Shown here: piece by piece, positions 1 to 8,176 of the stretch
How positions within the stretch are numbered: the first letter of the stretch is position 1
Layout of the letters: each line of letters begins with the position of its first letter
DNA from: DATECU01 sp035286745
Lineage (GTDB): Bacteria; Acidobacteriota; Vicinamibacteria; Fen-336
Direction of reading: 5' to 3'
DNA: 13,197 nucleotides
Assembly (NCBI GenBank): GCA_035286745.1
Contig: DATECU010000156.1
Coordinates: 1 to 13,197, forward strand
Notes under the pieces: model-generated
Seen by the model: the letters and a program-made list of their open reading frames with translations, nothing else
The model's database searches: none
Told to the model about the DNA's origin: nothing
Program-made: the position numbers and the translations under genes

Positions 1-23
1 CGTGGCTGCGCGAGGCCACCTCT

Positions 24-57
24 GTCAAGGGAAGGTCTGCTCGCTCCGGCCCTTGAC
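24..57. repeat. Perfect 8-bp inverted repeat upstream of the ATPase gene
   Basis: GTCAAGGG at 24-31 is exactly mirrored by CCCTTGAC at 50-57 around an 18-base loop. A smaller inverted repeat, GTGGC at 2-6 with GCCAC at 15-19, lies just before it. There is no T-run after either, so a classical intrinsic terminator is not supported. They could mark the 3' end of a gene lying left of the window, or be structural leftovers. The rest of 1-240 shows no convincing coding region; the open frames there lack family resemblance and overlap the ATPase gene or its antisense. Confidence 0.4.
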
Positions 58-240
58 CGTCCCCGTGCTCGGACCCTGGGGGTTCGCCTGGGCGCAGCGC
101 GAGCGGCTCCCGCCAGCGCCGGTCGTGCGTCGACATCGAGCCCCCAGACACGAAGCGCCGCCGGCAGGGGCGGGTTGCTTCTCCCGGGCTCTGGAAGGGT
201 GCGAGGGGTCGGGCAGGGGGCTGGCCACCGGACCTGGCCA

Positions 241-262
241 ATTGAGAATACGATTGACAATC
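241..262. promoter_or_regulatory. Tandem AT-rich palindromes, candidate operator/promoter of the ATPase gene
   Basis: In a GC-rich surrounding this short AT-rich patch holds two near-identical 9-mers, ATTGAGAAT (241-249) and ATTGACAAT (253-261), 12 bp apart. Each is itself a dyad, and the second extends to the 11-bp palindrome GATTGACAATC (252-262). A perfect -35-like TTGACA lies at 254-259; the region 17 bases later (GATGCT) is a poor -10 box. The patch ends 27 bases before the chosen GTG start of the ATPase. This looks like an operator for a dimeric repressor overlapping a promoter, but the regulator is not identifiable here. Confidence 0.4.
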
Positions 263-288
263 AGCCAGAGACCGGCGATGCTCGAATC

Positions 289-1464
289 GTGATCGCCCGG
301 CGCCTCGGCCCCAAGCTGCGCGCCCTGGCGCGGCGGTTTCCTGTGGTCACGGTCACCGGCCCCCGCCAGGCGGGGAAGACCACGCTGTGCAAGGCGCTCT
401 TCCCGCGACATCGCTACGTTTCGCTCGAGACTCCCGACACGCGCGAGTACGCCACGGATGACCCCCGGGGGTTTCTGGCTGAGCTGGGCCGGGGCGCCGT
501 CATCGACGAGGTCCAGCGGGCGCCAGCCCTCCTTTCCTACCTGCAGGAGGAGGTGGATGCGAGGCCCCGACCGGGCCGCTTCGTCCTGACCGGCTCCGCG
601 AACCTCGGCCTGCTGGCCGGGGTCTCCCAGACGCTGGCCGGGCGGACGGGCCTTCTGACCCTGCTTCCGTTTGGCCACGACGAGCTCAACGGCTTTGAAC
701 ATGCTCCCCGCGACCGGGACGCAACCATCTGGAGCGGCGCCTTCCCGGCGGTCTTCGACCGGCGCATAGCGCCGCCGGAGTGGTTTCCCGCCTACCTCGC
801 GACCTACGTCGAGCGCGACGTGCGCCAGATCCTGAACGTGACCGATCTCCACGCCTTCCAGTCGTTCGTCCGACTGTGTGCCGGGAGGGTTGGGCAACTG
901 GTCAACCTGGCCTCGCTAGGCGCCGACTGCGGCGTCACTCACAACACGGCGCGCGCCTGGCTCTCGGTACTCGAGGCCAGCTATGTCGTGCTCCGGGTGC
1001 CGCCCTGGCACGCGAACCTGGGCAAGCGCCTGATCAAGACGCCGAAGCTCTACTTCGTCGACTCGGGCCTGCTGTGTTCCCTGCTCGGCATCCGGAAGGC
1101 CGCCCAACTCGCCGAGCATCCGCTGCGCGGGGCCGTCTTCGAGAACTGGGTGATGACGGAGATCCTGAAGTCGAGGGTCCACCGCGGTCTCCCCGCCGAC
1201 CTTCACTTCTTCAGGAGTCGCGAGGGCATCGAGGTGGACGCCGTGATCGAATCGGGACCGGCGCTGCTCGCCGCGGAGATCAAGGCCGGCCGCACCATCG
1301 CCTCCGACTTCTTTGCATCTCTCGACGAGCTGCGCCGCCTGCTCGGTGCTTCGGGTGCCTGGCGAGGTGTGCGCGCACGTCTGGTGTATGGCGGCGACGC
1401 CGCTCAGAAGCGCAAGGGCGTCGAGGTCGTGCCCTGGAGTCAGGTAGCGAACGTGGCCTGGTGA
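289..1464 (+). CDS. AAA-family ATPase with DUF4143 C-terminal region
   Basis: This encodes a 391-residue ATPase of the AAA_14/DUF4143 type, a family of unknown cellular role that is scattered and often horizontally acquired. With GTG at 289 as residue 1, the Walker A loop GPRQAGKT is at 24-31, Walker B AVIDEVQ at 70-76 and a sensor-like LTGSAN at about 100-105. A YVERDVRQI segment (173-181) opens the DUF4143 part. It is followed by a winged-helix-like stretch (about 191-240) and a C-terminal PD-(D/E)XK-like core with VDAVIE and AEIKAG (D317, E330, K332). The length matches the family. The start was chosen because the frame further upstream (TTG at 175) encodes residues unlike the family; the GTG has only a weak ribosome site. 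No partner gene is adjacent. Nuclease activity of the C-terminus is a fold-level guess; many relatives are probably inactive. Confidence 0.9.
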   Translation: MIARRLGPKLRALARRFPVVTVTGPRQAGKTTLCKALFPRHRYVSLETPDTREYATDDPRGFLAELGRGAVIDEVQRAPALLSYLQEEVDARPRPGRFVLTGSANLGLLAGVSQTLAGRTGLLTLLPFGHDELNGFEHAPRDRDATIWSGAFPAVFDRRIAPPEWFPAYLATYVERDVRQILNVTDLHAFQSFVRLCAGRVGQLVNLASLGADCGVTHNTARAWLSVLEASYVVLRVPPWHANLGKRLIKTPKLYFVDSGLLCSLLGIRKAAQLAEHPLRGAVFENWVMTEILKSRVHRGLPADLHFFRSREGIEVDAVIESGPALLAAEIKAGRTIASDFFASLDELRRLLGASGAWRGVRARLVYGGDAAQKRKGVEVVPWSQVANVAW

Positions 1465-1472
1465 GACGTGGG

Positions 1473-1505
1473 CGTGCCGGTGTCTCGATGGGTCGATCCG
1501 GCACG
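1473..1505. terminator. Perfect 8-bp inverted repeat between convergent genes
   Basis: CGTGCCGG at 1473-1480 pairs perfectly with CCGGCACG at 1498-1505 across a 17-base loop that contains a TCGAT direct repeat. It begins eight bases after the ATPase stop and lies in the 133-base gap before the convergent minus-strand gene, so it may end either transcript. No T-run follows on either strand, which makes a canonical Rho-independent terminator doubtful. Confidence 0.4.
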
Positions 1506-1597
1506 ACGCGAGGCCGGAAGCCCCACCGGCTGCTCCGCACATGCGATAGGCGGGGACGCGGGAGCGCGAACCCGTACCGCGGCTCGGGAGTAGTAGA

Positions 1598-2875
1598 TCA
1601 GTGGCCGAGAAGCCTCCCCAGGAGGCCCTTGCGCCCTCTCGGTCCCGGCTCCGGCTGCTGGTGAGACGGGTCCAGGTGCCCGACCACCTTGCCGTCGGCG
1701 ACCAGAAAGGCCACCGGGCACAAGGGGGGCGCCCCAGCCGACTCCTGGAACAGCTTCTCGGCCATGAGGGCGAAGGCCACCACGGTCGGTGGGGCGACTT
1801 CCTTGGTCACCAGCAGCAGGCCTTTGTAGGGGACGGCGGCGGCGAGCAGCTCGGCACCGAGCCGCCGATGCAGTCTGCGCAGGAAGGCTTGATCGAGGAT
1901 CTTCTCGGCGGCGTAGAAGTGGTTCGAAACCGAGAGCACCTTGACTCCCGCGATCTCGTGCTCCTCGACCGGTAGGTCCAACCGCGCCAGGTTGGCAAGG
2001 GCCGCCTCGAACCCGCCCGCGGCCTCCGGAGAGCCAGTCGCCAGATAGCCAAACGAGTGTGGCTGATCTCTCCCCAGGAAGACGGCAGGCAGGGATGCGC
2101 CCCCGGGCCCGGAGCCCTCCAGGAGCGGACGCCAGGCCTTGTCCTGGCGCGGGAAGTCACCCGGCTTCAGGACCACGAACAGCGGACCCTCCTCGGGGTC
2201 GTGGTGGAGATCCTCGGCGAGCCGCAGCAGGAAACTCGGCCGCTGCGATTCGCCCTCGTCGAGCAACCGCTGGGCCTTGTCGGCCACGAAGACCGCGGCG
2301 TCGCCCGCCTTGAAGGCGAAGGGCAAGACGCTCTCGCGGTCGTCTGCCTCCGCCCATCGCCCGCCCGTCTTCTCTCGCAGCAGCTCGCCACAGACCGCGG
2401 CCAGCTCGTGAAGTCGCGTCCAGTAGGCGCCCTCGTCTTCTTCCCTGTCGGGAAGCGCTTGCAGGGTCGCGTCTTCCAACCGCACCAGCAGCCCTTCGTC
2501 CAGGGCACCGCCGTAGCGGGCGCGCGTGCGTTCGGCTAGACCACGGAACGCGGCGTCCGCGAGGTCCGCGACCGGGCGCGGACGAGCCGGAGGCTCGAGC
2601 GCCTCCTGGTTGACCGCGACCGACCCCCCGGCCGAGGCCACGGCCTCTCGCAAGAAGTCGGGCGGCGGCGCGACGCACGTGTAGGTCACCTCGGCCCCGC
2701 CCTCGCGCTCCCCCATGTGCCCCGCCGCGAGCACGCGGGTCAGGGCGAAGAGCACGGCCAGTTCCGGCTCCGACTCGATCTCCGCGGGCGAGCGGTGGTC
2801 GGTCTGGACATAGCCGAGGCGGCCCGTGTCCTTGGTCTTGGTGACGATGTCGATCCTGTCGAGCGACGTGTACAT
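1598..2875 (-). CDS. Uncharacterised cytosolic protein, DUF1444-like C-terminal half
   Basis: This encodes a 425-residue protein with no signal peptide or membrane span. I do not recognise a function. The N-terminus (about 1-65, SLDRIDIVTK then a Gly/Asp turn and TDHRSP) recalls a small domain of unknown function (DUF6572-like) found in short bacterial proteins. The middle is acidic and helical. From about residue 240 on, the pattern of an aromatic-rich strand, an ALANLARL helix, VSNHFYAAEKIL, a VPYKGLLLVTK strand and a closing GKVVGHL resembles DUF1444/YtpQ-type proteins. The tail is basic and Pro-rich (PGPRGRKGLLGRLLGH). ATG at 2875 is chosen over an upstream frame extension because a GGGGGG ribosome site (2883-2888) sits seven bases away. 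It is the last gene after the diguanylate cyclase, 73 bases downstream, so probably co-transcribed. Both domain assignments are by eye and tentative. Confidence 0.75.
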   Translation of the reverse strand: MYTSLDRIDIVTKTKDTGRLGYVQTDHRSPAEIESEPELAVLFALTRVLAAGHMGEREGGAEVTYTCVAPPPDFLREAVASAGGSVAVNQEALEPPARPRPVADLADAAFRGLAERTRARYGGALDEGLLVRLEDATLQALPDREEDEGAYWTRLHELAAVCGELLREKTGGRWAEADDRESVLPFAFKAGDAAVFVADKAQRLLDEGESQRPSFLLRLAEDLHHDPEEGPLFVVLKPGDFPRQDKAWRPLLEGSGPGGASLPAVFLGRDQPHSFGYLATGSPEAAGGFEAALANLARLDLPVEEHEIAGVKVLSVSNHFYAAEKILDQAFLRRLHRRLGAELLAAAVPYKGLLLVTKEVAPPTVVAFALMAEKLFQESAGAPPLCPVAFLVADGKVVGHLDPSHQQPEPGPRGRKGLLGRLLGH

Positions 2876-2932
2876 GGGTGAGCCCCCCGGCCACGAGTCG
2901 AACCGAACGATCCATCCAGTCCGCGGCGCCCC

Positions 2933-2946
2933 GCCACTTCTGTGGC
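2933..2946 (-). other. Short intercistronic hairpin
   Basis: GCCAC and GTGGC form a perfect 5-bp stem with a 4-base loop, two bases past the stop codon of the diguanylate cyclase gene. It lacks a U-tract, so it is more likely an mRNA-processing or stability element, or chance, than a terminator. It lies in the 73-base gap before the next same-strand gene. Confidence 0.3.
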
Positions 2947-2948
2947 CG

Positions 2949-5900
2949 CTATGAAGCGGGGGGCTCGCGCCCATCGACCTCCCGGACCCGATGCGCATCG
3001 ACTTCGGAGGCCGCGCTCGCCGGCTCGCCGAACACGACCTGGTCGCGCCCACGCTCCTTGGCGGCGTAGAGGGCGCGGTCCGCGGCTGCGATTAGCCGCT
3101 CCGGCCCGGCCGTGGCCCCCGGCTCCGGCCGGGCAGTGGCTCCGCCGAGAGATGCGGTCAGGGTGGTTCCCGCCCGCGATCCACGGTGGGGGATTTCGAG
3201 GGCGAGGATGGCCGAGTGGATGCTCTCGGCCACCGCGTGCGCACCCGCCTCATCGGTGGCAGGCAGCACGATGGCGAACTCCTCGCCGCCGTAGCGGGCT
3301 GCCAGGTCGGGTACCCGCTGAACCGCGGCTTCGATGGCACGGGCCACCTTCTGCAGGCAGAGGTCGCCCTGCGGGTGCCCGTAGGCGTCGTTGAAGGCCT
3401 TGAAGTCGTCGATGTCGAGCATGAGGAGGGAGAGCGGTTCGCGGCTGCGCTGGGACCGGCTCCACTCCTCGGCCAGCACCTCGGTGAAGCGCCGGTGGTT
3501 CGCGATGCCGGTGAGGTCGTCGACGGTGGCGAGATGCACCAAGCGCTGGTTGAGCTGGCCCAACTCGGCGGTTCGACTCGCCACCTGGCGCTCCAGCTCG
3601 CGTTCGCGCCGGCGGTGTGTGATCGCCCGCCATTGCAGCCATGCCCCAAGGCCCAGGAAGACGAGGGCGGCGGCGGCCACGCGCACCAGGGGCCGCTGCG
3701 TAAGCCGCGGGTCGACGCGGACCTCGATCCCCGCGGCCCTCTCACCCCAGGCCCCGCCGGCGTTCGCCGCTTGAACCTCGAAGTGGTAGCGCCCAATCGG
3801 TAGGCCAGAAAAGTAGGCGACGCGGCGCGATCCAACCTCGACCCAGCGGTCGTCGTGGCCGCGGAGGCGGTATCGGAAGGCGATGTGCGCGGGATCGAGG
3901 AAGCTCAGGCCCGTGTAGTGAATCTCGAGGTCCCGGCTCCCCGGCGACACCACCAGGGGTGCGCCGATGGAGGGGTGCTGGTCGACCAGGGATTCCTCGA
4001 TCACCACCGGTGGTGGTGGTGGGGAAGTCTCAAGCGCCCGGGGATCGATCACCACCGCCCCGACCGAGGTCGGGTACCAGACTCGCCCATCGCGCGCGAC
4101 CAGTCCTGGCAGGCCGCCACCGCCATTGCACTCGCGGCTCTTCATTCCGTCCGGGGTCCCCAGCGATCGCAAGACGTGCACGCGGCCGCTTCCGGTGTCG
4201 GCGAAGGCGAGGAGGTGTCGGCGGTCGATGATGAAGACGCCGCGATCGGAAGAGAACCAGAGGTGCTCGCCCACGCGGAGGATGCTCCAGATGGCGTCGT
4301 CGACCAGTCCATCGCGGGTCGTCACGCGGCGGAAGTCGGCGCCCCTCCGCCGAACGAAGAGCCCGGAGCCGATGGTGCCGATGTAGAGCGTGCCGTCTTC
4401 GTCCTCGTAGAACGAGCGAACACCGACGGAGACCCCGGGAAGCAGCTTGGGCCGCTCGATTCGGTCGCCCACGATGCGCCGCAGGTCGTCGGAGACGGTG
4501 CCCACCCAGATGCCTCCCTCGCGGTCCTCGAAGAGGGACTCGACAGGCTGAGCGCTCAGATCGGCCAAGCCGGGGGGAATCGCGATGGGCCCGCGACCCA
4601 GGCCACGCTCGGCTACCGCCAGACCTCGAGTGCTGCCGATCCAGACCCGACCGGCGCGATCTTCGAGCAGCAGGCGGACGGAGTTGCTGGGCAAGGCAGG
4701 AGCGATGTCGATGCGTCCGATGAAGGTGCCCTTCTTGGTGTCCATCTCGACCACGCCCTCGGCGGTGGCGATCCAGAAGCGTCCCCGGCGATCGCGAAGG
4801 AGACTGCGCGCTGGTCCGCGCTGCATGGCCCCGCTGGGCTTCCAGTGGTCGAGATGCCCATCCCGGTATCGCGTCAGGCCCTTGTCGGAGCCAAGCCAGA
4901 GGGTGCCGTCGGCTTCCTCGCGCACGGCCCGCACGACGTCGGCCGGAAGGCCCTCGCGCGATGAGAACGCCTTGACCGGGCCGTCCCGGAGTCGCACCAG
5001 TCCGGAGCGGGTCCCCACCCAGACGTGGCCCTCGCGGTCTTCGGCGAGAGCCCAGGCGCGGTGATCGAGAAAGCCGTCTTCGGTCGAGACATGGTCGAGC
5101 TTGTCGCCTGTCAGGCGGTGCAACCCGTTGCCGTAGGTCCCGACCCAGACCGTCTTGTGCCGATCGACCAGGAACGCCACCGCGCCGTACCACGAGTCCG
5201 GCAGCAGCCACCGTCGCCCCCCGACCAGCGGGCCGCTGGCGGTGAGACGAACCTCCTGGAAGCCGTCGAGCAAGCCGACCCACAGCCCGCCGTCAGCCGT
5301 CGCGTGGAGGGCGAGCACTTCGGTGTTGCCTGCACCCACCCACGTCCTGCGTTGTGCCACTCCGTTGGATACCTGGACCAGGCCGCTCGGAAGGCCGGCC
5401 CACACGTCGTCGCCGGCCATGGCCAGGCACTGGATGGCTGTGCCGCCGAGCAGATCTTGTGCTTCCTGGGCCGCGCTGTCTCCCCGCACGCGATAGAGGC
5501 CGGCGCCGGTTCCAACCAGAACGGAGCCGTCAGGAGCCACCGCCAGCGCGTTGATGGTCCGGTGCTGGATGCCGGTGTCGAAGGGTTCGATCTTCCCGTC
5601 GCGCAGCCGGTGGAGGCCGCCGGCGGTGGTCCCGATCCAGAGGGTCCCGTCCGCGTCCTCGGCCAGGGTTCGCACCTCGTTGTCGCGAAGACCCGAGTTC
5701 GTGTTGTCGTAGACCAGGAAGCGCACGCCGTCGAAGCGCGCTAGGCCGCCATAGGTGCCCAGCCACAAGTACCCGTCTCGCCGCTGGAGCACGGCTCGGA
5801 TGGAGTTGTGGGGCAGGCCCTCTTCCATGCGCCAGGCGGTCTGGACGTACTGGGTGAGCGCTCGGCCGGGATCGAGCGCGGCGGCGGGCCCCGGGCAGGC

Positions 5901-5951
5901 GAGGACCAAAGCGGCCAGCACGCCCCACCGAAGCCTGCCGTGGCACGTCAT
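2949..5951 (-). CDS. Membrane sensor diguanylate cyclase: signal peptide, two beta-propellers, Y_Y_Y, GGDEF
   Basis: This 1000-residue sensor should make c-di-GMP from two GTP in response to a periplasmic cue. An N-terminal signal peptide (about 1-25) leads to roughly 14 Reg_prop blades of the type G-x-L/V-W-I/V-G-T/S-x-x-G-L (about residues 60-640), enough for two seven-bladed propellers. A poly-Pro linker (about 644-648) and a Y_Y_Y domain (about 675-747) follow, then one transmembrane helix (about 757-774), a charged coiled-coil linker and GGDEF (about 810-975). The active-site loop is GGEEF (888-892), and the inhibitory I-site RxxD (RVPD, 879-882) has the standard five-residue spacing, so an active, product-inhibited cyclase is predicted. 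ATG at 5951 is chosen over TTG at 5960 because AGGA (5961-5964) abuts the TTG but lies nine bases from the ATG. It follows the MFS gene by 11 bases. Confidence 0.93.
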   Translation of the reverse strand: MTCHGRLRWGVLAALVLACPGPAAALDPGRALTQYVQTAWRMEEGLPHNSIRAVLQRRDGYLWLGTYGGLARFDGVRFLVYDNTNSGLRDNEVRTLAEDADGTLWIGTTAGGLHRLRDGKIEPFDTGIQHRTINALAVAPDGSVLVGTGAGLYRVRGDSAAQEAQDLLGGTAIQCLAMAGDDVWAGLPSGLVQVSNGVAQRRTWVGAGNTEVLALHATADGGLWVGLLDGFQEVRLTASGPLVGGRRWLLPDSWYGAVAFLVDRHKTVWVGTYGNGLHRLTGDKLDHVSTEDGFLDHRAWALAEDREGHVWVGTRSGLVRLRDGPVKAFSSREGLPADVVRAVREEADGTLWLGSDKGLTRYRDGHLDHWKPSGAMQRGPARSLLRDRRGRFWIATAEGVVEMDTKKGTFIGRIDIAPALPSNSVRLLLEDRAGRVWIGSTRGLAVAERGLGRGPIAIPPGLADLSAQPVESLFEDREGGIWVGTVSDDLRRIVGDRIERPKLLPGVSVGVRSFYEDEDGTLYIGTIGSGLFVRRRGADFRRVTTRDGLVDDAIWSILRVGEHLWFSSDRGVFIIDRRHLLAFADTGSGRVHVLRSLGTPDGMKSRECNGGGGLPGLVARDGRVWYPTSVGAVVIDPRALETSPPPPPVVIEESLVDQHPSIGAPLVVSPGSRDLEIHYTGLSFLDPAHIAFRYRLRGHDDRWVEVGSRRVAYFSGLPIGRYHFEVQAANAGGAWGERAAGIEVRVDPRLTQRPLVRVAAAALVFLGLGAWLQWRAITHRRRERELERQVASRTAELGQLNQRLVHLATVDDLTGIANHRRFTEVLAEEWSRSQRSREPLSLLMLDIDDFKAFNDAYGHPQGDLCLQKVARAIEAAVQRVPDLAARYGGEEFAIVLPATDEAGAHAVAESIHSAILALEIPHRGSRAGTTLTASLGGATARPEPGATAGPERLIAAADRALYAAKERGRDQVVFGEPASAASEVDAHRVREVDGREPPAS
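4002..4024. repeat. 14-bp palindrome fused to a GGT triplet run inside the cyclase gene
   Basis: CACCACCGGTGGTG at 4002-4015 is a perfect palindrome, and the GGT triplets continue to about 4020. On the coding strand this reads four CCA and one CCG codon, giving five consecutive prolines in the linker between the propellers and the Y_Y_Y domain. Such triplet runs can change length by slippage without breaking the frame. Confidence 0.6.
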
Positions 5952-5962
5952 GGGGGACAATC

Positions 5963-7282
<1,320 letters not shown>

Positions 7283-7311
7283 GGGATCTTCGCTCCCTGG
7301 CAAAGAGGTGA

Positions 7312-7339
7312 AGCCTACAGGAACCGGGGGGGCAGTCAA
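7312..7339 (-). promoter_or_regulatory. Sigma70-like promoter for the MFS-cyclase unit
   Basis: On the minus strand, TTGACT (7339-7334) is separated by 16 bases from TAGGCT (7317-7312). The -35 matches consensus at five of six positions; the -10 keeps the key first T, A and last T. A start near 7305 would give a leader of about 23 bases to the ATG at 7282 with its ribosome site. It sits in the 85-base gap after the methyltransferase gene. Confidence 0.45.
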
Positions 7340-7367
7340 CCGCGTGGCCGTCGGAAGCGGGCAGCAA

Positions 7368-8174
7368 TCAGCGCTGGGCCCACAAGAGGATGCGCTGGAA
7401 AGGGAAGAAGCAGGGTCTCCGGTCGGGAATCTGCTCGAAGAGGCGCTCCCGGTAGCGGGCCAGGAAACGGGGGAAGAGGTCCGGGCCCAGCCGCGCCTCA
7501 TAGGGCGTGAGGGTGGTGCCCCTCACCCATTCCACCACCTGCTCCCGCGAGTCCAGGACGTGAGGATAGACCAGCAGCCGAACCGTCTGTTGGCGGAAGC
7601 CTAACGAAAACAGAAGGGAGGCGTAGGCCTCGGGATCGAGAACCAAGCGAGGCTGAGAGAAGCCGCCCAGGGCCTCTCGGAAGGGAGGCTCTCCGGCCAC
7701 CGCCACCGCCACTCGATGGGTGGGCTGCTGGTGGTTGGCGGGGACCTGGACCGCGATCTGTCCCCGCTCGGTCAGGGCCCGGGCGAGCCGGCCGAGCAGC
7801 TCCTGATGGTCGGGGATCCAGTGCAGGGCGGCGTTGGAGAAGACCAGATCCCAGGCTCGCTCGTCGGCGAAGCCCGCGATGTCGCCTAACTGAAAGCGAA
7901 GTCCGCCGCCGGCAACCGCCCGGCACTTCTCCAGCATGGCGGGGGAGCTGTCGAGGCCCAGGGTCTCGCCGGCGGAGAGAGTCTGGTGCAGCTCGGCGGT
8001 GGTTTCGCCGGTGCCACAGCCCAGGTCGACCGCTCGCATCCCCGGCCGGGCGCGCACCAGGGCCAGGAGGTCGCGGAAGGGCTGGCGCCGCTGATCGCGG
8101 AAGCGATCGTACTGGTCGGGGTCCCAGGGGTCGGGCGTCGCCGGCAGCGGCTGGCCCTGCTCCTGCTCGCCCAG
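7368..8174 (-). CDS. SAM-dependent methyltransferase, trans-aconitate methyltransferase (Tam)-like, probable CTG start
   Basis: This is a class I SAM methyltransferase of about 260-268 residues. With CTG 8174 as residue 1, motif I VDLGCGTGE is at 49-57, the acidic ribose-binding strand LGLDSSPAM at 72-80, GDIAGF near 97-102 and SNAALHWIPDH at 113-123. AVQVPANHQQPTH follows, the signature that E. coli Tam also carries. The N-terminal WDPDQYDRF matches the start of that family. Tam methylates trans-aconitate, an inhibitor of the citrate cycle; the substrate here is inferred only by resemblance. No ATG, GTG or TTG lies in frame between the CBS gene and motif I except ones that would remove the conserved N-terminus. 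CTG at 8174 has AAAAGGA six bases upstream; CTG at 8147 is the alternative (259 residues). It overlaps the CBS gene end-region and is surely co-transcribed with it. Confidence 0.87.
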   Translation of the reverse strand: MGEQEQGQPLPATPDPWDPDQYDRFRDQRRQPFRDLLALVRARPGMRAVDLGCGTGETTAELHQTLSAGETLGLDSSPAMLEKCRAVAGGGLRFQLGDIAGFADERAWDLVFSNAALHWIPDHQELLGRLARALTERGQIAVQVPANHQQPTHRVAVAVAGEPPFREALGGFSQPRLVLDPEAYASLLFSLGFRQQTVRLLVYPHVLDSREQVVEWVRGTTLTPYEARLGPDLFPRFLARYRERLFEQIPDRRPCFFPFQRILLWAQR

Positions 8175-8176
8175 GG

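Noticed and set aside
241..262. Fur box
   Set aside because: The patch has GANAAT-like pieces, but the spacing of the halves does not fit the 7-1-7 or hexamer-triplet Fur pattern.
175..288. Upstream TTG extension of the ATPase
   Set aside because: The extra 38 residues do not resemble the family, which normally begins shortly before the Walker A strand.
25..897. 290-residue open frame on the minus strand across the ATPase start
   Set aside because: It is antisense to a family-matching ATPase, Arg/Gly/Pro-rich and has no recognisable domain; expected noise in GC-rich DNA.
1550..1600. tRNA-like fragment (GCGCGAACCC reminiscent of a T-loop)
   Set aside because: No matching T-stem, acceptor stem or anticodon arm can be drawn on either strand.
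2876..3052. 59-residue N-terminal extension of the DUF1444-like gene
   Set aside because: It overlaps the end of the cyclase gene in another frame, has low-complexity composition and lacks a ribosome site; ATG 2875 has one.
3855..4964. 369-residue plus-strand frame opposite the cyclase propellers
   Set aside because: Antisense shadow created by the repeated blade motif; no start signals or family match.
4030..5283. 417-residue minus-strand frame inside the cyclase gene
   Set aside because: Same-strand shadow in another frame, extremely Arg-rich, no domain; the cyclase frame has 14 repeat motifs there.
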